A stretch of DNA of 64,000 nucleotides from Nitrosomonas marina (GCF_900111605.1 NZ_FOIA01000004.1:90727-154726), one strand, 5' to 3'; numbered from the stretch's first letter, positions 30,089 to 39,164 are shown. Program-made: numbers and translations. The notes: generated from the letters alone by a model not told the origin.

Positions 30089-31218
30089 ACGAAACTGAAG
30101 CGGATAAGGCCGGGAAAACTGCAATCGCATACCAGGCTGAACGAACGGTACAGCCGGAAAAAAACGGCGAGGTATTTTCACTGCGTGAGGCGCATAATCT
30201 GGTAAGCGACCTGATGACCCCGAATCCATGGATTTACTGGGCGGATTTTTTGTTTAATATCGTTGTTGGATGGACAGCGTTTTTTACTGCGCTGATGTCA
30301 CCACTGTTTTCGCTGTGGCAGATCGGTGCTTATTTGATTGCCGTGCTGGCTTTGTACCGTGCAGCCATTTTTGTGCACGAACTGGCGCACCTGAAGAAAG
30401 GAACGTTTCAAACATTCCGTTTGGTGTGGAATTGCCTGTGTGGTATTCCCTTTATGATTCCGTCGTTTACGTATGACGGGGTGCATAATGACCACCACAG
30501 GCGGGATGTTTACGGCACCCTGGATGACGGCGAATATTTGCCGTTTGCAACTCGGAAGCCCATGGAGATGGTCGGTTACGTGCTGTTGTCTTTCATCCTG
30601 CCATTGCTGCTGCTGGCGCGCTTTCTGTTGCTGACACCATTATCCTATCTGATTCCGCCGTTGCGTAAAATTGTTTGGGAGCGTGCTTCGTCGCTGACCA
30701 TTGATCCGAATTACAAGCGTGCGGAGAATGCCATTCGTAACGACCACAACTGGCGGCAGCAGGAACTGGCGGCTTTTCTGTTTTCTTTCGCTATCGTCTC
30801 ACTGATAATGCTGGAGGTGATTCCGCTTTCGGTGCTCGTGCTCTGGTATCTGGTTGCAGTGATGGTTTTTATACTGAATTCACTGCGTACACTGGCGGCG
30901 CATGCGTACCGAAACCCGGGTGAGAAGCCGATGAGTCATGCTGAACAGTTTCTGGATTCCGTTAATGTTCCCGGTAATCCCCTAATAACGCCGCTATGGG
31001 CCCCTGTCGGACTGCGTTTTCATGCTACGCACCATCTTTTTATGAATATGCCATACCATAATCTGGGTAAAGCTCAGCGACGTCTGGTCAATGGGCTCAG
31101 TGATAATTCACTTTTTCTGACGACCATGCGTAAAAGTCTGTGGGATGCCTTGATGCGTATCTGGCAGGAGTCTGCGCGAGCAACAAATGCGTCTCGAAAA
31201 ATGCATCACATTGAATGA
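30085..31218 (+). CDS. Membrane fatty acid desaturase-like di-iron enzyme
   Basis: Integral membrane protein of 377 residues with several hydrophobic segments and the three His boxes of the desaturase/hydroxylase superfamily: HELAH at 98-102, HNDHH at 134-138 and HATHH at 313-317. Such enzymes desaturate or hydroxylate acyl chains or other lipids at the inner membrane. It overlaps the HIT gene and the next gene by 4 bases each, implying coupled translation. The lipid substrate cannot be told from sequence. Confidence 0.88.
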   Translation: MNETEADKAGKTAIAYQAERTVQPEKNGEVFSLREAHNLVSDLMTPNPWIYWADFLFNIVVGWTAFFTALMSPLFSLWQIGAYLIAVLALYRAAIFVHELAHLKKGTFQTFRLVWNCLCGIPFMIPSFTYDGVHNDHHRRDVYGTLDDGEYLPFATRKPMEMVGYVLLSFILPLLLLARFLLLTPLSYLIPPLRKIVWERASSLTIDPNYKRAENAIRNDHNWRQQELAAFLFSFAIVSLIMLEVIPLSVLVLWYLVAVMVFILNSLRTLAAHAYRNPGEKPMSHAEQFLDSVNVPGNPLITPLWAPVGLRFHATHHLFMNMPYHNLGKAQRRLVNGLSDNSLFLTTMRKSLWDALMRIWQESARATNASRKMHHIE

Positions 31219-31952
31219 TGGCGGAATTTATTTCTGAAACAAAGGCGGGAACAGCTATAACACGGCTGGTGCTGTTGCGCCATGGCCAGAGTATTTGGAA
31301 TCGGGATAAGATGTTTACCGGCTGGAGCGATGTTGCCTTAAGCTCAAAAGGCGAGCAGGAAGCTGAACGCGCCGGTGTTTTGCTGCAGCAGGCTGATTTC
31401 ATCCTGGATTGCTGTTTTTCATCGACACTGCAGCGGGCGTTCGAAACGGCAAGAATTGTATTGTCAGCAATGGCACTCAAATTGCCTGTACAAAAATGCT
31501 GGCGCCTGAATGAGCGGCATTATGGCGCACTTGAAGGTCTTGGGCGTTTGGCGGCAGTTCGAAAATTTGGACTATGGCCGGTACTGCGCACGCAAATAAG
31601 TTATGATGGCGAGCCGCCCAGGCTTGAAATGGATGATGCGCGTTTTCCGGGCAATCAGTCCGGATACGCCGGAATAGACGTTAAAGAGTTGCCGCTAGGT
31701 GAAAGCCTGAGGCTGGCAGCGCAACGTCTGCAGCCCTGCTGGCAGCGTATTATTAAACCGGAACTGGAACACGGCAGAAATGTGCTGATCGTATCGCACA
31801 AAAACCTGCTGCGCACGTTAATGGGGCAACTCGAGCATTTGACACCGCAGCAGGTGATGAAGCTGAAACTGCCGACCGGCAGACCGCTTGTATATGAACT
31901 GGATCGGACATTAAAGCCTGTCAGACATTATTATATGGATGAAATATCTTGA
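31215..31952 (+). CDS. Divergent phosphoglycerate mutase-like protein (histidine phosphatase superfamily)
   Basis: Closest in layout to dPGM (GpmA), 245 residues. The catalytic His is in RHGQSIWNRDKMFTGWSD (H23), followed by NERHYGALEG and the second His in VSHKNLLRTL (H195). Compared with GpmA, HGES is HGQS and AHGNSLRA is SHKNLLRT, so contacts near the active site differ. It overlaps the desaturase gene by 4 bases. It may be a housekeeping mutase, but its operon and changed motifs make a phosphatase or mutase for another substrate possible. Confidence 0.8.
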   Translation: MMAEFISETKAGTAITRLVLLRHGQSIWNRDKMFTGWSDVALSSKGEQEAERAGVLLQQADFILDCCFSSTLQRAFETARIVLSAMALKLPVQKCWRLNERHYGALEGLGRLAAVRKFGLWPVLRTQISYDGEPPRLEMDDARFPGNQSGYAGIDVKELPLGESLRLAAQRLQPCWQRIIKPELEHGRNVLIVSHKNLLRTLMGQLEHLTPQQVMKLKLPTGRPLVYELDRTLKPVRHYYMDEIS

Positions 31953-31985
31953 TTATCCGCGGTATCACATACTGTATGTCAATGT

Positions 31986-32528
31986 ATGAACACTATCTAC
32001 AGCTTCGCACCAATTGCGCAATCGAATGCCGAGATTCTGGTACTGGGCAGCATGCCGGGACGAGCGTCACTTGATGCAAACCAGTATTACGCGCATCCAC
32101 ACAACGCTTTTTGGCGAATCATGGGCGAATTGCTCAATTTCGATCCCAAACATACCGCTTATTCTAAAAAAACAGACGCCCTGAAATCTGCACGCATAGC
32201 GCTCTGGGATGTATTGCAATCATGCAGACGGAAAGGCAGTCTAGATTCCAGTATTGAAATCAAGTCCCAGACGGTCAATGATTTCTCCGCTTTCTTTACA
32301 ACATACACACAGATTCGCGCCGTTTTTTTTAATGGTGCCAAGGCGGAAGACTGCTTCAGGCGATATGTGCTAAAAAACCACATGCCAGAGCTGCAGCAGC
32401 AGATGCAGTTTATCCGCCTGCCATCCACAAGTCCGGCGCATGCTGCGCTGTCATTTGCTGAAAAACGTAATCGGTGGGAGCAAATATTTCGCGCAAAATT
32501 GTCAGATACATATCCTGTGAGCTATTAA
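31986..32528 (+). CDS. DNA-deoxyinosine glycosylase (UDG superfamily, HDG family)
   Basis: Uracil-DNA-glycosylase-fold protein of 180 residues. LVLGSMPGRASLDANQYYAHPHNAFW is the family opening (motif 1 GSMPG and the Asn-rich loop), and RLPSTSPAHA matches motif 2 of the hypoxanthine-DNA glycosylase group. It likely removes deaminated adenine from DNA. It follows the PGM-like gene by 33 bases and precedes the GTPase by 9, so it seems cotranscribed though its function is unrelated. Confidence 0.87.
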   Translation: MNTIYSFAPIAQSNAEILVLGSMPGRASLDANQYYAHPHNAFWRIMGELLNFDPKHTAYSKKTDALKSARIALWDVLQSCRRKGSLDSSIEIKSQTVNDFSAFFTTYTQIRAVFFNGAKAEDCFRRYVLKNHMPELQQQMQFIRLPSTSPAHAALSFAEKRNRWEQIFRAKLSDTYPVSY

Positions 32529-32537
32529 TGCAATTCG

Positions 32538-33764
32538 ATGACGAAGGGTAATTTAAAAAACTGGCCGGCTTATTGGGAGCAGCTGCGTAAGGCATTGCTC
32601 GACCCCAAAGTCGATGAGGCGTTGCTGGAAAAATCGTTGCAGGAGGCCCGGGAGAAAATGCCGGTGCCGGTATTGTGGCTGATTGGCAAGACGCAGGCGG
32701 GCAAGACATCGATTATACGGGCGATGACCGGCAGCGAGACGGCTGAAATCGGCAACGGTTTTCAACCGTGCACGCGGCAATCGCATTTTTACGATTTTCC
32801 TGCGGAGATGCCTGTGGTGCGGTTTCTTGATACACGCGGCCTCGGCGAGGTGGCATACGATCCAGCGGAAGATATCCGGTATTGCGAATCCAAGGCGCAT
32901 TTGCTGATCGCCGTAATGAAAGTTGCGGATGTCAAACAGCAGGCGGTGTTTGATGTCTTGCATGCCATACGGATGCGCCACCCCGAGTGGCCGGTGTTGA
33001 TGGTGCAGACGGGATTGCATGAATGTTATCCGTTTGGCGGGCAACATGCTCAGCCATGGCCTTATGATCAGGCGCCGTTGCCGGATACGGTGCCCTCCGA
33101 TCTGAAGCGTGCCTTACTGGCGCAACGCGAAGCAATTGCAGATTTACCCGGTCATGCGGCTATTCGCTGGGTTGCCGTCGATCTGACGCAGCCGGATGAC
33201 GGTTATGATCCACCAGATTATGGACTCGAGGCCCTGTGGCAGGCGATTGAAGCACTGTCATCGCTGGGACTCGAGAATCTGTTACGAAGTGACAGTCGAG
33301 TACATGATTTGTTTGAACAAACGGCGCATCAGCATATCGTCGGTTATTCCACTACGGCTGCTGGGCTTGGTGCTTTACCGGTGGTTGATCTGGTTGCTGT
33401 TTCAGCGGTGCAGGCAAAACTGCTGCACAGTCTGGCGGTATTATATGGCCAGCCTTGGGACAAACGTACGATTACTGAATTCCTCGGTTTAATGGGCGCG
33501 GGTGTGGCGACCGGTTATCTGGCACGCTGGGCCGGACGCGCGGTGGCCAAAGTCATCCCGTTTTTAGGGCAGACAGTCGGTGCGTTATGGGGTGCCAGCG
33601 CCAGTGGTGCTGCTACTTATGCGCTGGGAAAGGCTGCGGTTTATTTTTTCGTCAGACATCGGAACCATCTGAACGTGGATGCGGAAGCAATACGTCGTAT
33701 TTATGCCGAGGAGCTTGAACGTGGCGCTGCCGTTCTGAAAAACCGGTTACGGGGTAAGTCCTGA
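32538..33764 (+). CDS. GTPase with C-terminal membrane-associated domain (YcjF/DUF697-like)
   Basis: 408-residue P-loop GTPase. G1 is WLIGKTQAGKTSIIRAM (about 52-68) and G3 FLDTRGLGE. The usual N/TKxD G4 motif is not evident; the equivalent strand reads LMVQTGLHECYP. The C-terminal 130 residues contain a TTAAGLGALPVVDLVAVSAV segment and Gly/Ala-rich hydrophobic helices, like the DUF697 region of YcjF-type proteins, suggesting membrane insertion. The stop abuts the next GTPase gene with no gap. Role unknown. Confidence 0.78.
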   Translation: MTKGNLKNWPAYWEQLRKALLDPKVDEALLEKSLQEAREKMPVPVLWLIGKTQAGKTSIIRAMTGSETAEIGNGFQPCTRQSHFYDFPAEMPVVRFLDTRGLGEVAYDPAEDIRYCESKAHLLIAVMKVADVKQQAVFDVLHAIRMRHPEWPVLMVQTGLHECYPFGGQHAQPWPYDQAPLPDTVPSDLKRALLAQREAIADLPGHAAIRWVAVDLTQPDDGYDPPDYGLEALWQAIEALSSLGLENLLRSDSRVHDLFEQTAHQHIVGYSTTAAGLGALPVVDLVAVSAVQAKLLHSLAVLYGQPWDKRTITEFLGLMGAGVATGYLARWAGRAVAKVIPFLGQTVGALWGASASGAATYALGKAAVYFFVRHRNHLNVDAEAIRRIYAEELERGAAVLKNRLRGKS

Positions 33765-35327
33765 ATGAAGACGTTATTCCATGGCATAGACACGTTCAGG
33801 TTGCTGGGTTTTCTTTTGTTTGTCCTGCCGTTTTTTGTGTTGTTGGGATTAGGTATGGTCTGGTTGTGGCAGCAGGGCTATCTGCTGATCTGGGGGCTGG
33901 TTATGCTGGCATGCACTGGTCTTGGCTATGGGCTGCAGCAATTGCTGGTAAGGCGCGACCGCAAACTGCTTGCTGAAGCAGTGACAGAGCCGAATCCGGA
34001 ATGGCCCCTCAGCGCAGATGAAGCATGGGATCGTATTCAGTCCCTGGTGCAAGACTGCGACCCGGCAGACTGGCCATTGGAAAAAGGCGACTGGATTCTG
34101 GCATTGGGCCGACGTGCGCTGGAAACCGTTGCGCGCTGTTACTATCCGCAAGTCGACAGGCCTTTGCTCGAGTTGACCGTGCCACATACGTTGCTGGTAA
34201 TTGAACGCGCCAGTCGCGACTTGCGGCATGATGTCATGGAAAACATACCGTTCAGTAACCGGCTGAAAATCGGCGCCCTGTTTCGCATGCAGCGCTGGAG
34301 AGACAGTGCTGAACAGGTTTTTGACATTTACCGGGCAGGGCGGGCGATTGTCAATCCTGTCGATGCGTTGCTTGGAGAGGCGTGGCGTCATTTGCGAGAA
34401 CGCAGTTACGGTCAGGCGCGCGACGAGTTACACCGCTGGTTTTTGCGCACCTATATTCGAAAAGTCGGGTATTACGCGATCGACCTGTACAGTGGCCGCC
34501 TGGTGCTGACCGATGATGAGCCGGTGACAACGCGTACCATGCGCTCTACCGCTGATATGCACCGTATGGATGAAACGGTGGGTGCGGATAAGGTCGAGGA
34601 AGAGCCATTGCGTATTCTGGTGCTGGGTCGTTCCAATGCTGGAAAATCAAGTTTGATTAATGCGCTTTTTGGAAAATTAACAGCGGCTGCCGATATCCTG
34701 CCTGACAGCACCGAGATGCTGAAACCATTCGCACTGTCGCGCGCAGGTTTAACACAGGCTTTGGTCTTTGACAGCCCAGGGTGCGACAGCAAATACTTCG
34801 ACAGTAAAAAGCTGCACGATGCAGCCAGGAACGCCGATCTGATTTTATGGGTCAGCCCTGTCAACCGGCCCGATAGACAGATTGAGCGCGATTGTCTTGA
34901 TTCGCTTAGGGTGTTTTTTTCAATACAGAAAACCCGCCGACCTCCGCCGTTGCTTGTTGTTGCTAGTCAAGTGGATCGATTACGACCGGCGGGTGAATGG
35001 AATCCACCTTACGATCTGGCGCATCCACAAAATGCCAAAGCCGCCAATATTAGTGCTGCAGTAGCGGCGATTGCCGGCGATCTTGCCGTACCGATTGATC
35101 ATGTTATTCCTGTCTGTCTGATGGAAAATCATGTCTACAACGTAGACGATACATTGTGGGCGGCAATTCTAAATCACCAGGAAGAGGCTTTACGAGCACG
35201 CTTTCTGCGTTGTCTGGATGAAAAGAAAAATACGGAAAACTGGATTTTGCTGCGGCGTCAAATGATCAGTGCCGGACGTTTTCTCAAAGATTTGCCAAGC
35301 GTGCTCGAAAAGCGTTTGGGCGGTTAA
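33765..35327 (+). CDS. Membrane-anchored GTPase
   Basis: 520-residue protein with two N-terminal membrane segments (about residues 11-60), a helical region of about 220 residues, then a GTPase domain: G1 VLGRSNAGKSSLIN (about 288-301), G3 VFDSPGCDS, and a G4-like VASQVDRL in place of NKxD. It begins one base after the stop of the preceding GTPase, so the two are translationally coupled and probably partners. No specific function is known to me; related GTPases act in membrane remodelling, ribosome assembly or stress. Confidence 0.78.
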   Translation: MKTLFHGIDTFRLLGFLLFVLPFFVLLGLGMVWLWQQGYLLIWGLVMLACTGLGYGLQQLLVRRDRKLLAEAVTEPNPEWPLSADEAWDRIQSLVQDCDPADWPLEKGDWILALGRRALETVARCYYPQVDRPLLELTVPHTLLVIERASRDLRHDVMENIPFSNRLKIGALFRMQRWRDSAEQVFDIYRAGRAIVNPVDALLGEAWRHLRERSYGQARDELHRWFLRTYIRKVGYYAIDLYSGRLVLTDDEPVTTRTMRSTADMHRMDETVGADKVEEEPLRILVLGRSNAGKSSLINALFGKLTAAADILPDSTEMLKPFALSRAGLTQALVFDSPGCDSKYFDSKKLHDAARNADLILWVSPVNRPDRQIERDCLDSLRVFFSIQKTRRPPPLLVVASQVDRLRPAGEWNPPYDLAHPQNAKAANISAAVAAIAGDLAVPIDHVIPVCLMENHVYNVDDTLWAAILNHQEEALRARFLRCLDEKKNTENWILLRRQMISAGRFLKDLPSVLEKRLGG

Positions 35328-35628
35328 AAAACTTTAGCACTGAGAGTAGGATCTCTGGGGAGTAAACAATTCTAAATGATTTCTGTTGTCTCTGAATTGG
35401 TGCCAGGCAAGACATGTGAAGCGTTGTTTGGGTATTTTCCAAAAGAACGGCAATTATTGCAACCTGAAACCATTCAAGAACCAACCTTAAGCTGGATTCA
35501 TTTTGACCCATACAGCGTTATCAGCCGTTTTTGTCAAGCGTGACTTACTTCGCTTTCCCTGCATTGCTGATACTCATAGTGGGCGATAGTGGAAACAGTC
35601 TTCTCATTCAGAACTGGTATTGATAAAT
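35328..35628. other. Intergenic region with a doubtful 55-codon frame
   Basis: No firm gene. A plus-strand frame from ATG 35376 to TGA 35541-35543 encodes 55 residues (starts MISVVSELVPGK, ends VISRFCQA). A GGGGAG lies 13 bases before the ATG, rather far. Composition is protein-like but I recognise no family, so it is left unannotated. The region separates two convergent genes. Confidence 0.4.
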
Positions 35629-36384
35629 CTACAGATTGCAGAACGTCAGTTCAAACGAGACATCTTTTTCATACACTTTGACGCGTTGTCCGGATTGTGA
35701 AGGAATGAAACGGATATTCAGTGCATATTTGTTGGCGCTGATTTCAGGTACGCACGGAAAGTCTTCGCTGACACTGACACGCAGCATATGTGCAATATAA
35801 TCCGAGCCGGGCTGTTGGAAAATACCCTGATACGCAATGTTCTGCGTCGTTTTGCCGCTACCTCTGAGCAGATAGAGAACAATGTCAAACGCATTGCGTA
35901 TCGGCAGCATTGGCGCGAGCCACTCGTTAAAGTCCTTGCGGCGCAAGGAAGGGTCCAGATTCAGCCAATAATGGTAAGAGGGTAATTCAAATTCGCAAAT
36001 GCCGCCAGGTATATTCGTGCGTTGCTTGATCGTCATCAGCCATTCATTATCACGCAAATGTTCGCCGACTTTGCCGGATATTTCCAGCATCGACCGGAAG
36101 GTGGTCTGGATATTGTCCAGCACGTTATCCAGCGCCGACTCAGAAATGTCCGGATTTTTTCGCAAAGTTTCAAGCAGTTGCTTTTGACGCTCAAGTTCCT
36201 GCAGCAAATCGGTTTTTATATCCGCACGACTGGTAACTTCCAGAATCTCGAACAGCGTCATTAACGATGCGTGATGTTGCATCGGCGAATCCTTGGCGGA
36301 GAAAAAGTCTATTTTCTTGAACAGATCTTCGAGTTTTAGCAGGGTGCGGATGCGCTCATTAAGCGGGTGTTCGTAACAGATCAC
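35629..36384 (-). CDS. zapD: Cell division protein ZapD
   Basis: FtsZ-bundling protein that binds the C-terminal FtsZ peptide. All 251 residues match the family: MICYEHPLNERIRTLLKLED at the start, a helical N-terminal domain, CEFELPSYHYWLN, LPIRNAFDIVLYLLRGSG and the strand-rich end KYALNIRFIPS. Its usual neighbours coaE and yacG are not here, so the gene stands alone. Confidence 0.93.
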   Translation of the reverse strand: MICYEHPLNERIRTLLKLEDLFKKIDFFSAKDSPMQHHASLMTLFEILEVTSRADIKTDLLQELERQKQLLETLRKNPDISESALDNVLDNIQTTFRSMLEISGKVGEHLRDNEWLMTIKQRTNIPGGICEFELPSYHYWLNLDPSLRRKDFNEWLAPMLPIRNAFDIVLYLLRGSGKTTQNIAYQGIFQQPGSDYIAHMLRVSVSEDFPCVPEISANKYALNIRFIPSQSGQRVKVYEKDVSFELTFCNL

Positions 36385-36558
36385 GATAAGTCGTGGCTAA
36401 TCCATAAGAAAACTTAATCTTGCCTCATACAGTAAAAATATACAAATTAATATTTGAAATCTGCAATTCAAGCTGGTGTTGATTTTAGGGTTGTATTCGT
36501 TTCATGAGTCTTTACAATAGCGTTTCAGTCACCTGATATTCAAAAGGAATAAATTGCC

Positions 36559-37077
36559 ATGATGAACAAAAAAATCCGACAGGCGGTATTAGTTGCTACA
36601 ACGCTGTTAGTCTGTGTTTTTTCCGGTACTTCCCTTGCCAAGGAACAGACCGTGAAGCCTGCTTTGACCATGGAGTTATCCGTTAAGGCAGCACTTGCTG
36701 CAATCAGTCAGTGCGAAAGTGATGGTTTCAATGTGAGCGTCGCAATTGTCGATCATGCCGGACTGTTGAAAGTACAGTTAAAAGCCGATGGTGCCGGTCC
36801 ACATACACTGGACAGCAGCCGCCGTAAAGCATATACAGCAAACAGTATGCGTGGTCCGACGCAACGTTATGCCGAACTGGTTGTTAATAGTCCAGATTTG
36901 CATAGCCTTGCGCACATGAATGAACATATCCTTCTGCTTGGCGGCGGTTTTCCGATCAGAATGGGCGGTGAAATAGTCGGCGGTGTCGGTGTTGGCGGTG
37001 CGCCCGGAATAAAATTTGACGAAATCTGTGCGCGGGAAGCTTTGAAGGTTTTGCAGGCCGACGAACTGTTTGAATAG
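36559..37077 (+). CDS. Exported GlcG/HbpS-like heme-binding family protein (DUF336)
   Basis: 172 residues with a signal peptide (hydrophobic AVLVATTLLVCVFSGTSLA, cleavage near LAKE). The mature part is the GlcG/HbpS fold: ALAAISQCESDGFNVSVAIVDHAG, SRRKAYTA, and the Gly-rich end GGFPIRMGGEIVGGVGVGGA. HbpS members bind heme, others are linked to glycolate or diol metabolism; no ligand can be assigned. Its stop codon directly abuts the stop codon of the convergent EI24 gene. Confidence 0.88.
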   Translation: MMNKKIRQAVLVATTLLVCVFSGTSLAKEQTVKPALTMELSVKAALAAISQCESDGFNVSVAIVDHAGLLKVQLKADGAGPHTLDSSRRKAYTANSMRGPTQRYAELVVNSPDLHSLAHMNEHILLLGGGFPIRMGGEIVGGVGVGGAPGIKFDEICAREALKVLQADELFE

Positions 37078-37830
37078 TTAGTTGCACGATGCGCTGTTGC
37101 CCGCGCTTTCGCCGTTTTCCATCGAGCGGACTTTTTCCAGACGCGCCAGCTCGTAGTGGATAAACGCGAGTGCGGTCAACACCGGCGAAAAAAAATTGAC
37201 AATAGGTATATATTGCAGAAAACCAGTGAGCAAGCCTAATATCCATAACGGAAGTCGGTGAGAAGCGAGCAGTTTCTTGATTTCGGTAGGCGCTGCATGT
37301 TCTGATAAGGCATCGTAGCGAAATAATTGCTGATTCAGGAATGCCGCAGCAATGAACGGGACGATGATACCTGCACCAAATGCCCATAATGGCAGTGTAA
37401 GGACCCAGATCAGAATATACAGAAACGTTGCATAAAGCGCATTGACCAGACTGCCCACGATGGTGCCGCCGCTTTCTCGTTCAAGACGGGGGTAGCGTCT
37501 TTTTGCAACATGATTAATCAGTGCCGGCATTAAAAAAATGGCAGTAATAATCAATGTGGTGATTATCACCAGCGGGATGAAGAAAATGATATTAATCAAC
37601 CATTGTATGCTGTAGGCCAGCCATCCAGGTGCCTGACTGTCTATCCAGTCTTTTACACCCAGTTCGTCAAAACCCAGATAAATAAATTCCGCAAAAAAAT
37701 CCCAGAATATCCAGCCAATTAATAACCAGATCATACTGGCTGTTAATATCGGCCAGACCATGATCCAGATAATTTTCAACCGCAATAAATCGCGCGTTGC
37801 GTTTGCGATAGCACTTAAAATTTGTGACAT
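37078..37830 (-). CDS. EI24-domain membrane protein (CysZ-like)
   Basis: About 250 residues, six hydrophobic segments, with the EI24/CysZ pattern (N-terminal long helix region, IIFFIPLVIITTLIITAIF, and a terminal LLTGFLQYIPIVNFFSPVLTALAFIHYEL). CysZ is a sulfate permease; other EI24 proteins have unclear roles, so sulfate is not assumed. The start is set at 37830, where AAGGTG lies just upstream; the frame extends to 37860. Confidence 0.85.
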   Translation of the reverse strand: MSQILSAIANATRDLLRLKIIWIMVWPILTASMIWLLIGWIFWDFFAEFIYLGFDELGVKDWIDSQAPGWLAYSIQWLINIIFFIPLVIITTLIITAIFLMPALINHVAKRRYPRLERESGGTIVGSLVNALYATFLYILIWVLTLPLWAFGAGIIVPFIAAAFLNQQLFRYDALSEHAAPTEIKKLLASHRLPLWILGLLTGFLQYIPIVNFFSPVLTALAFIHYELARLEKVRSMENGESAGNSASCN

Positions 37831-38063
37831 AAACACCTTGAAGTAATGATGGTTAACCATAGGTCGGTCGAGCTCAGCGGTATTTTAACAGGCTGTTGGC
37901 TTGAGTGAGTTCTGATTGTCGTCTGGTATAGATGGTACAGACTATTTAAGCAGTGTTGCAGTGTCGAGTTTTTTAACACTCAAAAAAATTTTTTATGTTA
38001 ATTTATATACCCGGAATTCTGTAGTGTTTATCTATTCACCGGTTTTTTTTAAAAGGAGTCGTT

Positions 38064-38324
38064 ATGCTGATCAAAAGAACAGTTTGTTGTGTAGTTCTAA
38101 GTCTGGTTTTTTATGGTTCAGCCATGGCTGATACGAATGGGTCATCTGCACCGAGTGGCGACGGAAAACAGAACGGTTTCAGTGTGCCTCAGGAAGATAG
38201 GCATGCAACCGAGAACCTTCAGCGGAATCCCAAGGAGAAAAGCAAAGATGCCGCTTCAGGTAAACCATCCGAAAACGGTAAAAAGCCATCCATGGTTGAT
38301 TTTTGCCGAAAAAACCCTTGCTAA
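38064..38324 (+). CDS. Small exported hydrophilic protein
   Basis: 86 residues. A clear signal peptide (MLIKRTVCCVVLSLVFYGSA, cleavage near AMA-D) is followed by a charged, Gly/Ser/Asn/Lys-rich mature part without secondary-structure signature, ending FCRKNPC with two Cys. Ribosome site AAAAGGAG 7 bases upstream is strong. It sits 36 bases before the carbonic anhydrase gene and may be cotranscribed with it. No family recognised. Confidence 0.7.
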   Translation: MLIKRTVCCVVLSLVFYGSAMADTNGSSAPSGDGKQNGFSVPQEDRHATENLQRNPKEKSKDAASGKPSENGKKPSMVDFCRKNPC

Positions 38325-38360
38325 ATCCAATCAATAGATACAGTACGAAGGAGAGTGTGC

Positions 38361-39164
38361 ATGATAAACAATCGTCATCTTTCTGGTATGTTTGCAAGTG
38401 CTGCGTTTGTTTTTGTTATTAATTCGAGCAGCAGCGCAGAAGGGCTTCACTGGTCGCATGAGGAACAAGCGATGTGGGGATCGATAGAAGACGCATCCCA
38501 CACCGAAGTGCCACATATATTTCCGTTTGCGGAATGTGCCATTGGTAATCGGCAGTCTCCGATCGACCTTGCCGAGGCTGAGATCGAGCGAACAACAGAG
38601 TTAAACCGGTTAAGAATTTGGTATGATACAGATACGCCTGTCTTTTATAACAGTGGTCACGGTATACAGGTTAATACTTCTTTTGATTACACAGGCTATC
38701 TGGAAGTGGGGAATGAAACCTACCCGCTGATTCAATTCCATTTTCATGAGCCCAGCGAACACGTTGTCGGCGACAAACAATTTCCAGCTGAACTACATTA
38801 CGTGCATGTCAGGGAAGATGGCAGGCTGGTTGTAATGGCAGTTGCTATTGAAGAGGGTGAGGTTAATGAGACTTTTCAGACTATTCTGGATAATATTCCT
38901 CAAACAGCGGGAGAAATGCGTGAGGGTACGGGCATTGTCATCAATCCGGAAACACTGTTGCCGCCCAACTTTCATAAGCCTGATTTTTATACCTTTGCAG
39001 GCTCTTTAACAACGCCGCCTTGTAGCGAAGGTGTGCAGTGGTACTTGTTGGCACGGGCGATTACAGTTTCAGCAGCGCAACTTGAACAGCTGAGAGGGTT
39101 TTATACCAACAATGCAAGATTACCTCAGGATCTGAACGGACGGACACTGCTGACTACACAATAA
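38361..39164 (+). CDS. Alpha-type carbonic anhydrase, exported
   Basis: 267 residues with an N-terminal signal peptide (about 1-26, ending SSSSA-EG). Zinc ligands H127, H129 (FHFHEPSEH) and H146 (AELHYVH) are present; GNRQSPIDL and GSLTTPPCSEGV are further hallmarks. It interconverts CO2 and bicarbonate in the periplasm. The start ATG 38361 follows AAGGAGAG; the frame begins earlier at GTG 38355, inside that site. For an autotroph it would support inorganic carbon supply, which is inference. Confidence 0.95.
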   Translation: MINNRHLSGMFASAAFVFVINSSSSAEGLHWSHEEQAMWGSIEDASHTEVPHIFPFAECAIGNRQSPIDLAEAEIERTTELNRLRIWYDTDTPVFYNSGHGIQVNTSFDYTGYLEVGNETYPLIQFHFHEPSEHVVGDKQFPAELHYVHVREDGRLVVMAVAIEEGEVNETFQTILDNIPQTAGEMREGTGIVINPETLLPPNFHKPDFYTFAGSLTTPPCSEGVQWYLLARAITVSAAQLEQLRGFYTNNARLPQDLNGRTLLTTQ

